56,842 nt of DNA from Bacteroidales bacterium (GTDB lineage: Bacteria; Bacteroidota; Bacteroidia; Bacteroidales; UBA932). A program made the translations under genes and the position numbers. The stretch lies in contig JAFTMS010000030.1 of assembly GCA_017452265.1 (NCBI GenBank), positions 1 through 56,842 of the forward strand, given 5' to 3'. Of the stretch, positions 1 to 7,715 are shown piece by piece. The first letter of the stretch is position 1, and each line of letters opens with the position of its first letter. The notes under the pieces were generated by a model that saw only the letters and a program-made list of their open reading frames with translations, ran no database searches and was not told the DNA's origin.

Positions 1-38
1 ATAAGGGGAGGATTTAGGTGGGGTGGTAAATAGATATT

Positions 39-59
39 CGGTTTTAGGCACTAAAACCG
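39..59. repeat. small perfect hairpin upstream of dapD
   Basis: The 8-base arms CGGTTTTA (39-46) and TAAAACCG (52-59) are perfectly complementary around a 5-base loop. No T-run follows on the + strand, so it is not a clear terminator. It may be the end of a gene cut by the window edge, or part of the dapD leader. Confidence 0.45.
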
Positions 60-60
60 T

Positions 61-141
61 TAACGTCAGTTTGGCGGATTTATTTAGCACTAACATTAAA
101 TATCTGAAAAACAAATTAATAAATTCGTCGAACTGACGTTA
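61..141. repeat. 11-bp perfect inverted repeat framing the dapD leader
   Basis: TAACGTCAGTT (61-71) and its exact reverse complement AACTGACGTTA (131-141) enclose an AT-rich 59-bp segment. The right arm ends 4 bases before the dapD ATG at 146. Pairing in the mRNA would bury the ribosome-binding region. As DNA it could be a paired operator or the ends of a small element. No convincing TAnnTTTG promoter is seen here. Confidence 0.5.
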
Positions 142-145
142 TATT

Positions 146-916
146 ATGACAGAAAAGGAAAAATTCATACAGACCATTGCCGACTTGGAGAGCGGTAAGG
201 TCAGGGTGGCCGAGAAGGTCGGAGACGAATGGAAGGTGAACGCATGGGTGAAGGAGGTTATTCTTTCAGGATTCCGTCTCGGAAGCCTTGCGGACATGAG
301 TCAGGGCCAGTTCCCGTTCTTCGACAAGGACACCTTCCCGACAAGAAGTTTCACGGCAGAGAACGGAGTGAGGATAGTTCCGGGCGGAAGCAGCGTGCGC
401 AGGGGAGCGTATCTTGCTCCTTCCGTAATCATGATGCCGCCTGCATATGTGAACGTAGGTGCGTACGTGGATGAAGGTACGATGATAGATTCCCACGCCC
501 TTGTAGGCTCATGTGCCCAGGTGGGAAAGCACGTGCATCTTTCGGCGGCATCGCAGCTTGGCGGTGTGCTTGAGCCGGTGGGAGCACTCCCCGTAATCAT
601 CGAGGACAATGTTTTCATCGGCGGCAACTGCGGAATCTACGAAGGCACGGTCGTGAAGGAGAACGCCGTCATAGGTACCGGCGTGATAATCAATGCATCA
701 ACGGCGATATACGATGCAGTGAACGGCGGATATATACGTGCGAACGAGAATGGTCAGATAGTGGTGCCGGCAGGTGCTGTGGTCGTAGCCGGAAGCCGTC
801 CTGTGAGCAAAGGCCCGGGAGCGGAGCAGGGAATACACCTGTACTGCCCTGTCATCGTGAAGTACCGCGATGAAAAGACGTCAGGCTCGATCACTTTGGA
901 AGACATGTTGAGGTAG
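146..916 (+). CDS. dapD: 2,3,4,5-tetrahydropyridine-2,6-dicarboxylate N-succinyltransferase
   Basis: Transfers succinyl from succinyl-CoA to tetrahydrodipicolinate, committing the pathway to the succinylase route for meso-diaminopimelate and lysine in the cytoplasm. The N-terminal stretch around residues 15-45 ([19 protein letters not shown]) resembles the helical domain of E. coli DapD. Residues about 85-215 form hexapeptide left-handed beta-helix turns, including [18 protein letters not shown] at 111-128 and GGVLEP at 139-144. At 256 residues it is slightly shorter than the 274-residue E. coli enzyme. It is the first gene of a tight operon with an aminotransferase and dapF, which fits diaminopimelate synthesis for peptidoglycan. 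The start is the only Met preceding the family N-terminus. Confidence 0.95.
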   Translation: MTEKEKFIQTIADLESGKVRVAEKVGDEWKVNAWVKEVILSGFRLGSLADMSQGQFPFFDKDTFPTRSFTAENGVRIVPGGSSVRRGAYLAPSVIMMPPAYVNVGAYVDEGTMIDSHALVGSCAQVGKHVHLSAASQLGGVLEPVGALPVIIEDNVFIGGNCGIYEGTVVKENAVIGTGVIINASTAIYDAVNGGYIRANENGQIVVPAGAVVVAGSRPVSKGPGAEQGIHLYCPVIVKYRDEKTSGSITLEDMLR

Positions 917-921
917 GGACT

Positions 922-2124
922 ATGCCTATGGACAGCATTAATTACAACGGACTGTTTTCAGAAGATGTCGGATCGTTCTTCCGTTCTCCTGTCAGGGAGA
1001 TATTCAAGAAGGTCGATCTGAATTCCATATATTCCTTTGCAGGCGGATATCCGTCGGTGGAGACATTCCCGCTTGAGGAAATCGAGGCCACGATGTCGGA
1101 GGTCATTGCGAAATACGGAGGAAAGGCTTTTCAATACGGTGCCACACAAGGAGTTCCGGAGCTGCGTGAGGCCGTGGCCAAGCGTTACGGCGTGCCCGTG
1201 GAAAGGGTGCAGATCACATCGTCGTCCCAGCAGGGAATCGATGTGTGTACGCGTGTGCTGGTGAATCCGGGTGATGTCGTGCTTACGTCGAATCCGTCGT
1301 ATCTCGGTGCCCTGCAGTCTTTCTGCTCATATCGTGCAGACATCAGGGGAGTCGGCCATGAAGAGGATATAGATGCCTTCAGAAAGGCCTACGAGGCCGA
1401 AATCGCAAAAGTGAAGGCGGAAGGGAAGCGCATAAAGTTCCTGTATATGATACCGGACTTCCAGAATCCGTCCGGCGAATCGCTCACCCTTGAGGAAAGA
1501 CGGATGCTGGTGGAACTGGCGCAGGAGCATGCTTTCCTGATTGTGGAGGACAGCCCGTACCGTGAGCTCAGATACGAAGGAGAGCATATTCCTGCAATGT
1601 ATTCACTGGCTCCCGACACTGTCATACATCTGGGCTCGTTCTCGAAGATATTCGCTCCGGGATTCCGTCTGGGCTGGGCGATTGCGCATCCGGACATCCT
1701 CGACAAGATATATGTCTGCAAGCAGTCCCTGGACCTCTGTCCGCCGATATTCGACCAGTATGTGGCGGCGGAATTCCTCGAAAGCGGCAGGCTGGATGCG
1801 AATCTGAAGAAGAGCATATCGCTTTACAGGACAAAACGCGACCTGCTTCTTTCCCTGCTGGAGGAACATATGCCTGAAGGCGTCAGGTGGACGCATCCCG
1901 AGGGCGGCCTCTTCCTTTTCCTGACCATGCCCGAGGGCTTCGATGCCGTGAAGTTCTACGACACGGCTCTGGATGCAGGAGTGGCATATGTGGCCGGAGA
2001 GTTCTTCCATCCGGACAGAAGCGGAAAGAATACGATGAGGATGAACTTCTCCTTCATGAGCCCCGAACGCATCACTGAAGGCGTGAAACTCCTTGCAAAA
2101 CTCCTTGAAAATCAGATGTCATGA
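922..2124 (+). CDS. PLP-dependent class I/II aminotransferase (LysN/2-aminoadipate type), candidate DapC
   Basis: A 400-residue fold-type I aminotransferase. Visible landmarks are IPDFQNPSG (177-185), VEDSPY (208-213) and the PLP-lysine motif SFSKIFAPGFRLGW with Lys242. RMNFS near residue 372 supplies the substrate carboxylate-binding arginine. The sequence style is that of LysN/2-aminoadipate or MocR-like aminotransferases, not the ArgD/DapC class III enzyme. It lies 5 bases after dapD and overlaps dapF by 4 bases (ATGA). Succinylase-route synthesis needs an N-succinyl-diaminopimelate aminotransferase between DapD and DapF, and no other candidate is present, so this job is inferred from context. 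A broader role in aromatic or branched-chain transamination remains possible. ATG at 928 is an alternative start. Confidence 0.85.
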   Translation: MPMDSINYNGLFSEDVGSFFRSPVREIFKKVDLNSIYSFAGGYPSVETFPLEEIEATMSEVIAKYGGKAFQYGATQGVPELREAVAKRYGVPVERVQITSSSQQGIDVCTRVLVNPGDVVLTSNPSYLGALQSFCSYRADIRGVGHEEDIDAFRKAYEAEIAKVKAEGKRIKFLYMIPDFQNPSGESLTLEERRMLVELAQEHAFLIVEDSPYRELRYEGEHIPAMYSLAPDTVIHLGSFSKIFAPGFRLGWAIAHPDILDKIYVCKQSLDLCPPIFDQYVAAEFLESGRLDANLKKSISLYRTKRDLLLSLLEEHMPEGVRWTHPEGGLFLFLTMPEGFDAVKFYDTALDAGVAYVAGEFFHPDRSGKNTMRMNFSFMSPERITEGVKLLAKLLENQMS

Positions 2125-2993
2125 AATTCTATAAGTATCAGGGCGCAGGCAATGACTTCCTTATAGCGGACAACCGCGACGGACGCATCGTTGAAAACGA
2201 CGGTCTGCTGACGGCAGTGGGTTCCGACGGTTCGCAGTGGAGCATGCGGATAGAGGACATCTGTGACAGACGATATGGCGTCGGCGCGGACGGGCTGATG
2301 CTGCTGGAGAATGGGGAGGGATGCGGTTTCCATATGGCCTACTACAATTCCGACGGTTCGGGAGGCATGATGTGCGGCAACGGAGGCCGCTGCATTGTGG
2401 CTTTTGCCGCCGACATGGGCATGACACGCTTCGATTTCGAGGCGGCGGACGGTTCCCATACGGCTCAGATTCTTGCGGACGACGGAAGGACAAAGACCGT
2501 ACGTCTGAAGATGAAGGATGTCGCGCAGATCGAGTTTCACGATGCTCTGACAGGCGTTTCAGTGCCGTCAAGAGGCTGTTTTCTTGATACGGGCACACGT
2601 CATTATGTCCGTGTGGTGGACGAGCTTGAGGCTTATGACATCGTGTCGGAAGGGCGTGACATAAGATATCATGCGGCTGAGCTGAAGCCTATAGGTGCAA
2701 ACGTGAATTTCATTGAACCTTACGAGGGAGGTATAAAGGTACGTACATATGAAAAGGGCGTCGAAGACGAGACTTTTGCGTGCGGAACCGGCATCGTGGC
2801 TTCGTGCATCGCGGCATTGAAGGCCGGAATGAAGCCATCACACAGGGATGAGGACGGACGTGTTCGCTATGACGTGAAGGCGAAAAGGGACAGACTCAGC
2901 GTGGATTTTCTGCCTATGCCTCCGCTGCAGGGAGTGGCCCGTGACGTGTATCTGACAGGCCCTGCGGCATATGTCGCAGAAATCATCCTCTGA
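2121..2993 (+). CDS. dapF: diaminopimelate epimerase
   Basis: Converts LL-diaminopimelate to the meso form, the last step before peptidoglycan cross-link precursor and lysine synthesis. Both catalytic cysteines are visible: Cys85 in MMCGNGGRC and Cys221 in FACGTG. The N-terminal MKFYKYQGAGNDF motif is typical. The length of 290 residues is slightly above the usual 270-280. It starts inside the stop of the upstream aminotransferase (ATGA overlap), so translation is probably coupled. The dapD-aminotransferase-dapF order puts three diaminopimelate genes under one transcript. Confidence 0.95.
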   Translation: MKFYKYQGAGNDFLIADNRDGRIVENDGLLTAVGSDGSQWSMRIEDICDRRYGVGADGLMLLENGEGCGFHMAYYNSDGSGGMMCGNGGRCIVAFAADMGMTRFDFEAADGSHTAQILADDGRTKTVRLKMKDVAQIEFHDALTGVSVPSRGCFLDTGTRHYVRVVDELEAYDIVSEGRDIRYHAAELKPIGANVNFIEPYEGGIKVRTYEKGVEDETFACGTGIVASCIAALKAGMKPSHRDEDGRVRYDVKAKRDRLSVDFLPMPPLQGVARDVYLTGPAAYVAEIIL

Positions 2994-2999
2994 AAAGAT

Positions 3000-3028
3000 T
3001 TTGAAGTCCGTAAAAAACGTTATCTTTG
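3000..3028 (+). promoter_or_regulatory. Bacteroidota-type promoter for the DUF4465 lipoprotein gene
   Basis: A -33 TTTG at 3000-3003 and a -7 TATCTTTG at 3021-3028 are separated by 17 bases, matching TTTG-Nx-TAnnTTTG with a slightly short spacer. The implied leader before the ATG at 3080 is about 45 bases. Confidence 0.6.
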
Positions 3029-3079
3029 CCCTGATGTGCGGAAATTTCCGCGTTGAATTAAAGTTGTGAAATTTTATTT

Positions 3080-3796
3080 ATGAAGAGATTCTTATTTATT
3101 CTGGCAGTACTTTTTGCTGCCGTATCATGCTTTGACGACAGTGTTACAAAGCAGTCCTACACTATGGTAGCGACGTTTGAGTATACCGGAGCTGATTTCG
3201 GTAAGGACAGCACCCATTTTGATACGCAGTTCGGTTATGGAGCGCAGTGGAACGACCTGCTGTTTTCACATAAGGTGGATATGGACAATGAAGCGTTCCT
3301 CGGCGGATTCATGCTTTCGAGGCTGAAGGCTTCAACTGAGGAGGGTGCGGATGGAACGTACCGCGTGAATGCTGCTTATGGCAACGGCAAGAGCGACACA
3401 TATATGGTGTTCCAGATCAGCGGAAGTGCTTCGAATATGCCGGACAAGGCCATTTCTTTCCTGTATTCAGCTTACGGAACATGCACGCCGGTCGGCTGTT
3501 ATGTGAACAATACCGTTGCTGTGACCGAAGCGGTGAAGGAGAATTTCAAGGACGGCGATGTGCTTATGCTGAAGGCCATAGGGTATGCGGGTGAGACAAG
3601 GACCGGCGAGGTGTCCATGAAGCTTGCGGAATACACGGAGGCGAAGGACTCGATTGTGAGCACATGGACTCCGTTCGACATGTCCTCTCTCGGAAGCATC
3701 GAGACGATTGACTTTGAGGTGATTTCCACTAACGATGCCGTGCCTGCATTCTTCTGCATGGACGACATGACGGCAAGCATCAGCCTCGAATATTAG
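3080..3796 (+). CDS. DUF4465-like lipoprotein
   Basis: A 238-residue exported protein. Residues 1-17 form a lipoprotein signal ending LFAAVSC, with Cys17 as the probable lipidated residue. The rest resembles the DUF4465 beta-sandwich family: tokens include YVNNTVAVTEAV, LMLKAIGY, STWTPFDMSSLG and a C-terminal PAFFCMDDM. Members are secreted or surface proteins of Bacteroidota with no defined biochemical role. Its own promoter (3000-3028) separates it from dapF, so it is probably an independent unit. Family assignment is by eye. Confidence 0.7.
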   Translation: MKRFLFILAVLFAAVSCFDDSVTKQSYTMVATFEYTGADFGKDSTHFDTQFGYGAQWNDLLFSHKVDMDNEAFLGGFMLSRLKASTEEGADGTYRVNAAYGNGKSDTYMVFQISGSASNMPDKAISFLYSAYGTCTPVGCYVNNTVAVTEAVKENFKDGDVLMLKAIGYAGETRTGEVSMKLAEYTEAKDSIVSTWTPFDMSSLGSIETIDFEVISTNDAVPAFFCMDDMTASISLEY

Positions 3797-3845
3797 GAAA
3801 CTTAACTTTCGAAGAAAATAATATTAACCTTTAAACAACTGAATT

Positions 3846-4025
3846 ATGATCGGATTTCTCGTGTGGCTCGTAGGCCTCATCTGCTGCATCTGGTGCGTCA
3901 AGGACGTATGGAGCAAGACAAGCATCGACAATGTAATCAAGATTGTCCTCACAATCGCCCTTCTCGTCTGCAGCTGGGTCGGCCTTGCAGTCTATTATTT
4001 CGTCATCAAGGACAGGATCAAATAA
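3846..4025 (+). CDS. 59-residue two-helix membrane protein
   Basis: A short open frame beginning MIGFLVWLVGLICC and ending VYYFVIKDRIK. Two hydrophobic segments (about residues 2-17 and 31-54) flank a short polar loop (VKDVWSKTSIDN). It resembles the very small membrane proteins with a phospholipase-D-nuclease N-terminal-like hairpin, but no function can be assigned. Support comes from a clean start after an AT-rich leader, a stop followed 26 bases later by a good terminator hairpin, and codon use like its neighbours. Overlapping frames on the same stretch look spurious. Confidence 0.65.
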   Translation: MIGFLVWLVGLICCIWCVKDVWSKTSIDNVIKIVLTIALLVCSWVGLAVYYFVIKDRIK

Positions 4026-4051
4026 GTCCTTTGTGCGATAATTGTTTATAT

Positions 4052-4082
4052 GGAGCAGTATGACGCTGCTCCTTTATTGTTT
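4052..4082 (+). terminator. rho-independent terminator after the 59-residue gene
   Basis: GGAGCAG (4052-4058) pairs perfectly with CTGCTCC (4066-4072) around a 7-base loop and is followed by TTTATTGTTT. Confidence 0.75.
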
Positions 4083-4166
4083 GAAACATATTGTAAAGGT
4101 CGCAGCAAGTATACTGGCGGCTGTACCCCTTCCAATCTTAAGGTCAATCCCTGCTTAGCCCCCTCG

Positions 4167-4217
4167 TCCGGAAAATCGCGCCTTTTTCCGGAGCACTGGC
4201 TCAAAAAGGCGTGTGCA
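4167..4217. repeat. REPIN-like hairpin repeat, site A (single unit)
   Basis: TCCGGAAAA (4167-4175), loop TCGCGCCT and TTTTCCGGA (4184-4192) form a perfect 9-8-9 hairpin. A 25-base tail (4193-4217) follows, starting GCAC, with CAAAAA in the middle and TGCA at the end. The second hairpin expected 51 bp further on is not recognisable. The loop is identical to that of the first hairpin at site E. It lies between the convergent 59-residue gene and the deformylase gene. Confidence 0.85.
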
Positions 4218-4255
4218 GAGTGACTCCCGAGACGGAGATTTCGCAGCCGCAGGAA

Positions 4256-4885
4256 TTACAGGCGGTCTGTGTAGAGGATACCGTCGAGGTGGTCGGTTTC
4301 GTGCTGGAAGATTACGGCTGTGAAGCCTTGCACGGTGTCGCGGACGGTTGAGGTGTAGCGGCTGGCTGAGTCGGCGTATTCGATTACGATTTCACGGGAG
4401 CGGAGCACCTGTCCGCGTCGGTTCGGGACGGACAGACAGCCTTCGGGCCCGTATTCAAGGGAGTCGGAATACCATATTATGCGGATGTTAGGATACACTT
4501 CGAACGGTTCTCCCGGCTTGTCGAAGCGCTGCACTGCCACCACTCTTCGGTTGAGGCCTACCTGTGGCCCGGCGATGCCGACTCCGTCCTGCGAAGGATG
4601 AGTGACCGTCGCAACCATGAGTCGTTCAAGCGTCTTGTAGTCGTCTGAAAGCAGGGCCTTCTGCGAGAGGTCTGTGCTTGCTGCCCTGAGAACTGCATTG
4701 TCGAGGCTGTCCTCGATTGTCAGCACGCGCATCGTGCCTTCGGGAATTCCAGCAGTCCTGACACCGTTTATCAGCGACAGCTCCTCCTGTGTGAAGTCTC
4801 CCTGAGATACACCGCCGCGGCATCCTGTGGCAGCGGACATTGTCATGATCAGAGCCATTGCTCCGAGAAAACGCACCGTCCTCAT
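4256..4885 (-). CDS. lipoprotein-type peptide deformylase homologue
   Basis: The three deformylase motifs are present: GVGIAGPQVG (101-110), EGCLS with metal ligand Cys150 (148-152), and HETDH (195-199). The chosen start at 4885 gives 209 residues and begins MRTVRFLGAMALIMTMSAATGC, a lipoprotein signal with lipobox Cys22. The upstream extension to 4966 would overlap ispF and bury the signal, so it is not used. Ordinary deformylases act in the cytoplasm on nascent chains at the ribosome. This one should be tethered outside the inner membrane, so its substrate is unclear. It starts 8 bases after the ispF stop, so the two are probably co-transcribed. Residues 23-95 extend the usual N-terminus. 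It may be a second, specialised paralogue. Confidence 0.85.
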   Translation of the reverse strand: MRTVRFLGAMALIMTMSAATGCRGGVSQGDFTQEELSLINGVRTAGIPEGTMRVLTIEDSLDNAVLRAASTDLSQKALLSDDYKTLERLMVATVTHPSQDGVGIAGPQVGLNRRVVAVQRFDKPGEPFEVYPNIRIIWYSDSLEYGPEGCLSVPNRRGQVLRSREIVIEYADSASRYTSTVRDTVQGFTAVIFQHETDHLDGILYTDRL

Positions 4886-4892
4886 GGCTGCA

Positions 4893-5387
4893 TCAGTTGA
4901 AGCAATCTTCCTCCCTGCCAAGCAGAGCCACTGCGTACACTTCGCATCCCTCGCCGCGTCCCACAAAACCGAGTTTCTCCGTGGTCGTTGCCTTTACAGA
5001 CACTCTGGCAGGCGAAATCTCCATGATCTCCGCCAGACATTCGCGCATAGGTACTATATACGGCGCCAGTTTAGGCCTCTGCATCGCGATGGTGATGTCC
5101 ACGTTGACCACATGCCAGCCTTCTCTTTCAATCAGTTCCATGACCCTTGACAGAAGTATCTTGCTGTCGATTCCGGCGAATTCGTCCGATGTGTCGGGGA
5201 AGTGCTTCCCGATGTCTCCGAGGGCCAGAGCACCTAACAGAGCGTCACACAATGCGTGTATAGCCACGTCACCATCCGAATGCGCGATGCATCCGACGGG
5301 ACTTTCCACCTGCACGCCGCCGAGCCAGAGGGGGAGTCCCGGAGCAAGGGCGTGCACGTCATATCCGTTGCCGATTCTTATATCCAT
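4893..5387 (-). CDS. ispF: 2-C-methyl-D-erythritol 2,4-cyclodiphosphate synthase
   Basis: Cyclises CDP-methylerythritol phosphate in the MEP isoprenoid pathway. Zinc ligands Asp10 and His12 (GYDVHA) and His44 are visible in the diagnostic HSDGDVAIHALCDALLGA block (36-53). TTTEKLGF near residue 138 is the CDP-binding strand. The length of 164 residues is normal. It is followed closely by the exported deformylase gene and transcribed divergently from the mutL cluster. Confidence 0.95.
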   Translation of the reverse strand: MDIRIGNGYDVHALAPGLPLWLGGVQVESPVGCIAHSDGDVAIHALCDALLGALALGDIGKHFPDTSDEFAGIDSKILLSRVMELIEREGWHVVNVDITIAMQRPKLAPYIVPMRECLAEIMEISPARVSVKATTTEKLGFVGRGEGCEVYAVALLGREEDCFN

Positions 5388-5413
5388 ATCGCAAGCTTCA
5401 AAAATAATTTCCG

Positions 5414-5441
5414 CAAATGTAAATAAAAAACATTAAATTTG
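5414..5441. promoter_or_regulatory. divergent -7 boxes for ispF (-) and the mutL cluster (+)
   Basis: TACATTTG reads leftward at 5421-5414, 27 bases before the ispF ATG. TAAATTTG reads rightward at 5434-5441, about 106 bases before the ATG at 5547. Both fit TAnnTTTG. No clean -33 TTTG is seen for either. The roughly 100-base + leader contains GGCGAAAGCC, a GNRA-capped mini-hairpin, and a CGTGGC/GCCACG pair, so it may fold. Confidence 0.5.
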
Positions 5442-5546
5442 CTCTTTGGCAGTGGAACGTGACTGTGCAAAAGTCGTGGCGAAAGCCGCGGAGCAGACGA
5501 TACAGGCCACGGAACAGATAACGTAAATATATAAAAAGATAAACAT

Positions 5547-5852
5547 ATGGGATTCAGCTTCAACTTTTTCGGAACGCAGGAAGTGCGTAAGTTCAGCTAC
5601 CGGCCTCGTTTTTATGACCCTGAGACGGAAGAACGCAGAAAGAAATACGGAGACTTCACCAAGCCAAAGGAGGAACGGTATGTTCCTGGCTCGTACGTTA
5701 AGGGCAAGTTCCGCGACGGAAACTATTCTCAGACCAAGGATGTGAGCCGCAATCAGAAGGTGCTCGGCATGATAACGATGCTGCTTCTGTTTGCCGTCGT
5801 ATACCTTATCTATAGGTATTTTCCGATACTTATAGATTCGCTTACATTATAA
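5547..5852 (+). CDS. small single-pass membrane protein upstream of mutL
   Basis: A 101-residue protein: a basic, aromatic N-terminal half (FSYRPRFYDPETEERRKKYGDF) and one hydrophobic helix at about 72-96 (VLGMITMLLLFAVVYLIYRYF). I recognise no domain. It ends 8 bases before the mutL start and shares its promoter, so co-expression is likely. The C-terminal half is membrane-embedded and the charged N-terminus should be cytoplasmic. Confidence 0.8.
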   Translation: MGFSFNFFGTQEVRKFSYRPRFYDPETEERRKKYGDFTKPKEERYVPGSYVKGKFRDGNYSQTKDVSRNQKVLGMITMLLLFAVVYLIYRYFPILIDSLTL

Positions 5853-5860
5853 GGTTTCTC

Positions 5861-7714
5861 ATGGACATAAGGATATTACCGAGCAATATAGCAAATATGA
5901 TCGCTGCGGGAGAGGTTGTGCAGAGGCCTGCGTCCGTAGTGAAGGAACTTGTGGAGAATGCCGTGGACGCAGGAGCGGATCAGGTGACCGTGGTCATACA
6001 GGACGCAGGAAGGACGCTCATACAGGTGATCGACAATGGCTGCGGAATGTCTCCGGATCAGGCCGTGCTCTGCTTCGAAAGGCATGCGACATCGAAACTG
6101 TCCACAGCGGAAGACCTGAATAACATCCTGACGTTCGGCTTCAGAGGCGAGGCTCTGGCGTCGATAGCAGCGGTTTCGGAGGTGACGCTGAAGACGAGGC
6201 GCGAAGAGGATGAGGTGGGCTGTCAGGTGGATTTCGCAGACTCGCAGCACCTTGCCACTCAAGAAATTGCAACGCCGCGAGGCGCGAATTTCTCAGTGCG
6301 CAACCTGTTCTACAATGTGCCGGCAAGGCGCAAGTTCCTCAAATCCGACAATGTGGAGTTCAAGCATATCGTGTCAGAATTCACAAGGGTGGCGCTGACA
6401 CGTCCCGAGATAGGCTTCACGCTGACACACAACGGCCGTGACATATACGTGCTCCGCCCTGCCAAGTCGCTGAAATTCAGGATACAGGACATTCTGGGGG
6501 CAAACGTCGTGAATGACGTTGTAGATATAAAGGCGGAGACGTCTGTCGTGAATCTGTGGGGATATGTCGGGCGTCCGGATGCGGCAAAGAAAGGCCTCGG
6601 AAACCAGTATTTCTTCGTGAACGGGAGATATTTCCGCAGCCCGTATCTGCACAAGGCCGTGATGAAGGCCTATGAGAACCTCATCCCGGAAGGTGTGACG
6701 CCGAGCTATTTCATATATATGGAGGTGGATCCGCAGACGGTCGATGTGAACATACATCCGACAAAGACCGAAATCAAGTTCGAGGACGACAGTGTCATAT
6801 TCCAGATTGTGTATGCCTGCATAAAGGAGTCCCTCGGAAAGAATTCGTTCGGCGAGAGCATAGATTTCGACCGTGAAGGCGTGCCCGAGATACCGGCGTT
6901 CGGCAGGAATTTCGACGAATTCCGTCAGGTGCTGGAGCCGCAGCCCGGTGTGGACAGTTCGTACAATCCGTTCGACAATGACGGATTCCCGTCCGAAAAG
7001 CCGGCCTTCGACAATGCCTTCGTTCCGGAAATGTATCCGCAGCAGCCATCGGAGCCGGAAAGCGTCAGTCCGTCGTACGGCCGTGGAGCTTCGAGCTTCA
7101 TCAACAGACGCGAAGATTACGGCAAGCTGTTCGAAGACAGGCTCATGCCTTCGAAGTCCCTGCTCACGCTTCAAGGAAAATATATATTGACGTCGGCCCG
7201 CAGCGGCCTGATGGTCATTAACATAAGCCGCGCCATGGAGCGTGTCCTTTATGAACGTTTCCTCCGTGCCATGTCACGCAACGGGCATGTGACGCAGGCA
7301 TCGCTGTTCCCTGTGACGGTGCAGGTCGGCGTCGAGAACATGTGTCTCTTTGAGGAACATTCGGCGATGCTCTCCGGCCTCGGCTTCGACATTGCGCCGT
7401 TCGGGATGGATACCGTCGTGGTGAACGGAGTGCCGGAAGGATACAGCGTTGAGGCCGGAAAAGTACAGACGATGATAGGGGACCTGCTGCTGATTCTGTC
7501 GGAGGATCACAATGCCCTGGAAGAGATGATGACTGCCAATATGGCATCCCGTTTCGCCCGTCTGGGGGCTCTGAGTGCCGACTCTGTCACTGATCCGGCA
7601 GAGGCACAGAGATTGATTGAAGAGCTGTCTGCATGCGAGAATGCGGAGTTCACGAGCACAGGCCGCAGGATCATGACAATAATCCCGATGGAAGAAATAG
7701 AAAAGAAATTCTAA
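5861..7714 (+). CDS. mutL: DNA mismatch repair protein MutL (endonuclease motif lost)
   Basis: A GHKL ATPase that links mismatch recognition by MutS to downstream repair. ATP-binding motifs are intact: KELVENAVDAGAD (28-40), DNGCGM (58-63), HATSKL (75-80) and GFRGEAL (93-99). A poorly conserved Pro-rich linker spans about residues 350-430. The C-terminal dimerisation domain follows from LTLQGKYI. The usual endonuclease motif DQHA-x2-E-x4-E is altered: the aligned stretch reads NISRAMERVLYE, keeping the glutamates but not DQHA. The terminal C-P-H-G-R-P block reads STGRRIM. The nuclease is therefore probably inactive. The length of 617 residues is normal. The rhomboid gene follows after 1 base. 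Confidence 0.95.
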   Translation: MDIRILPSNIANMIAAGEVVQRPASVVKELVENAVDAGADQVTVVIQDAGRTLIQVIDNGCGMSPDQAVLCFERHATSKLSTAEDLNNILTFGFRGEALASIAAVSEVTLKTRREEDEVGCQVDFADSQHLATQEIATPRGANFSVRNLFYNVPARRKFLKSDNVEFKHIVSEFTRVALTRPEIGFTLTHNGRDIYVLRPAKSLKFRIQDILGANVVNDVVDIKAETSVVNLWGYVGRPDAAKKGLGNQYFFVNGRYFRSPYLHKAVMKAYENLIPEGVTPSYFIYMEVDPQTVDVNIHPTKTEIKFEDDSVIFQIVYACIKESLGKNSFGESIDFDREGVPEIPAFGRNFDEFRQVLEPQPGVDSSYNPFDNDGFPSEKPAFDNAFVPEMYPQQPSEPESVSPSYGRGASSFINRREDYGKLFEDRLMPSKSLLTLQGKYILTSARSGLMVINISRAMERVLYERFLRAMSRNGHVTQASLFPVTVQVGVENMCLFEEHSAMLSGLGFDIAPFGMDTVVVNGVPEGYSVEAGKVQTMIGDLLLILSEDHNALEEMMTANMASRFARLGALSADSVTDPAEAQRLIEELSACENAEFTSTGRRIMTIIPMEEIEKKF

Positions 7715-7715
7715 T

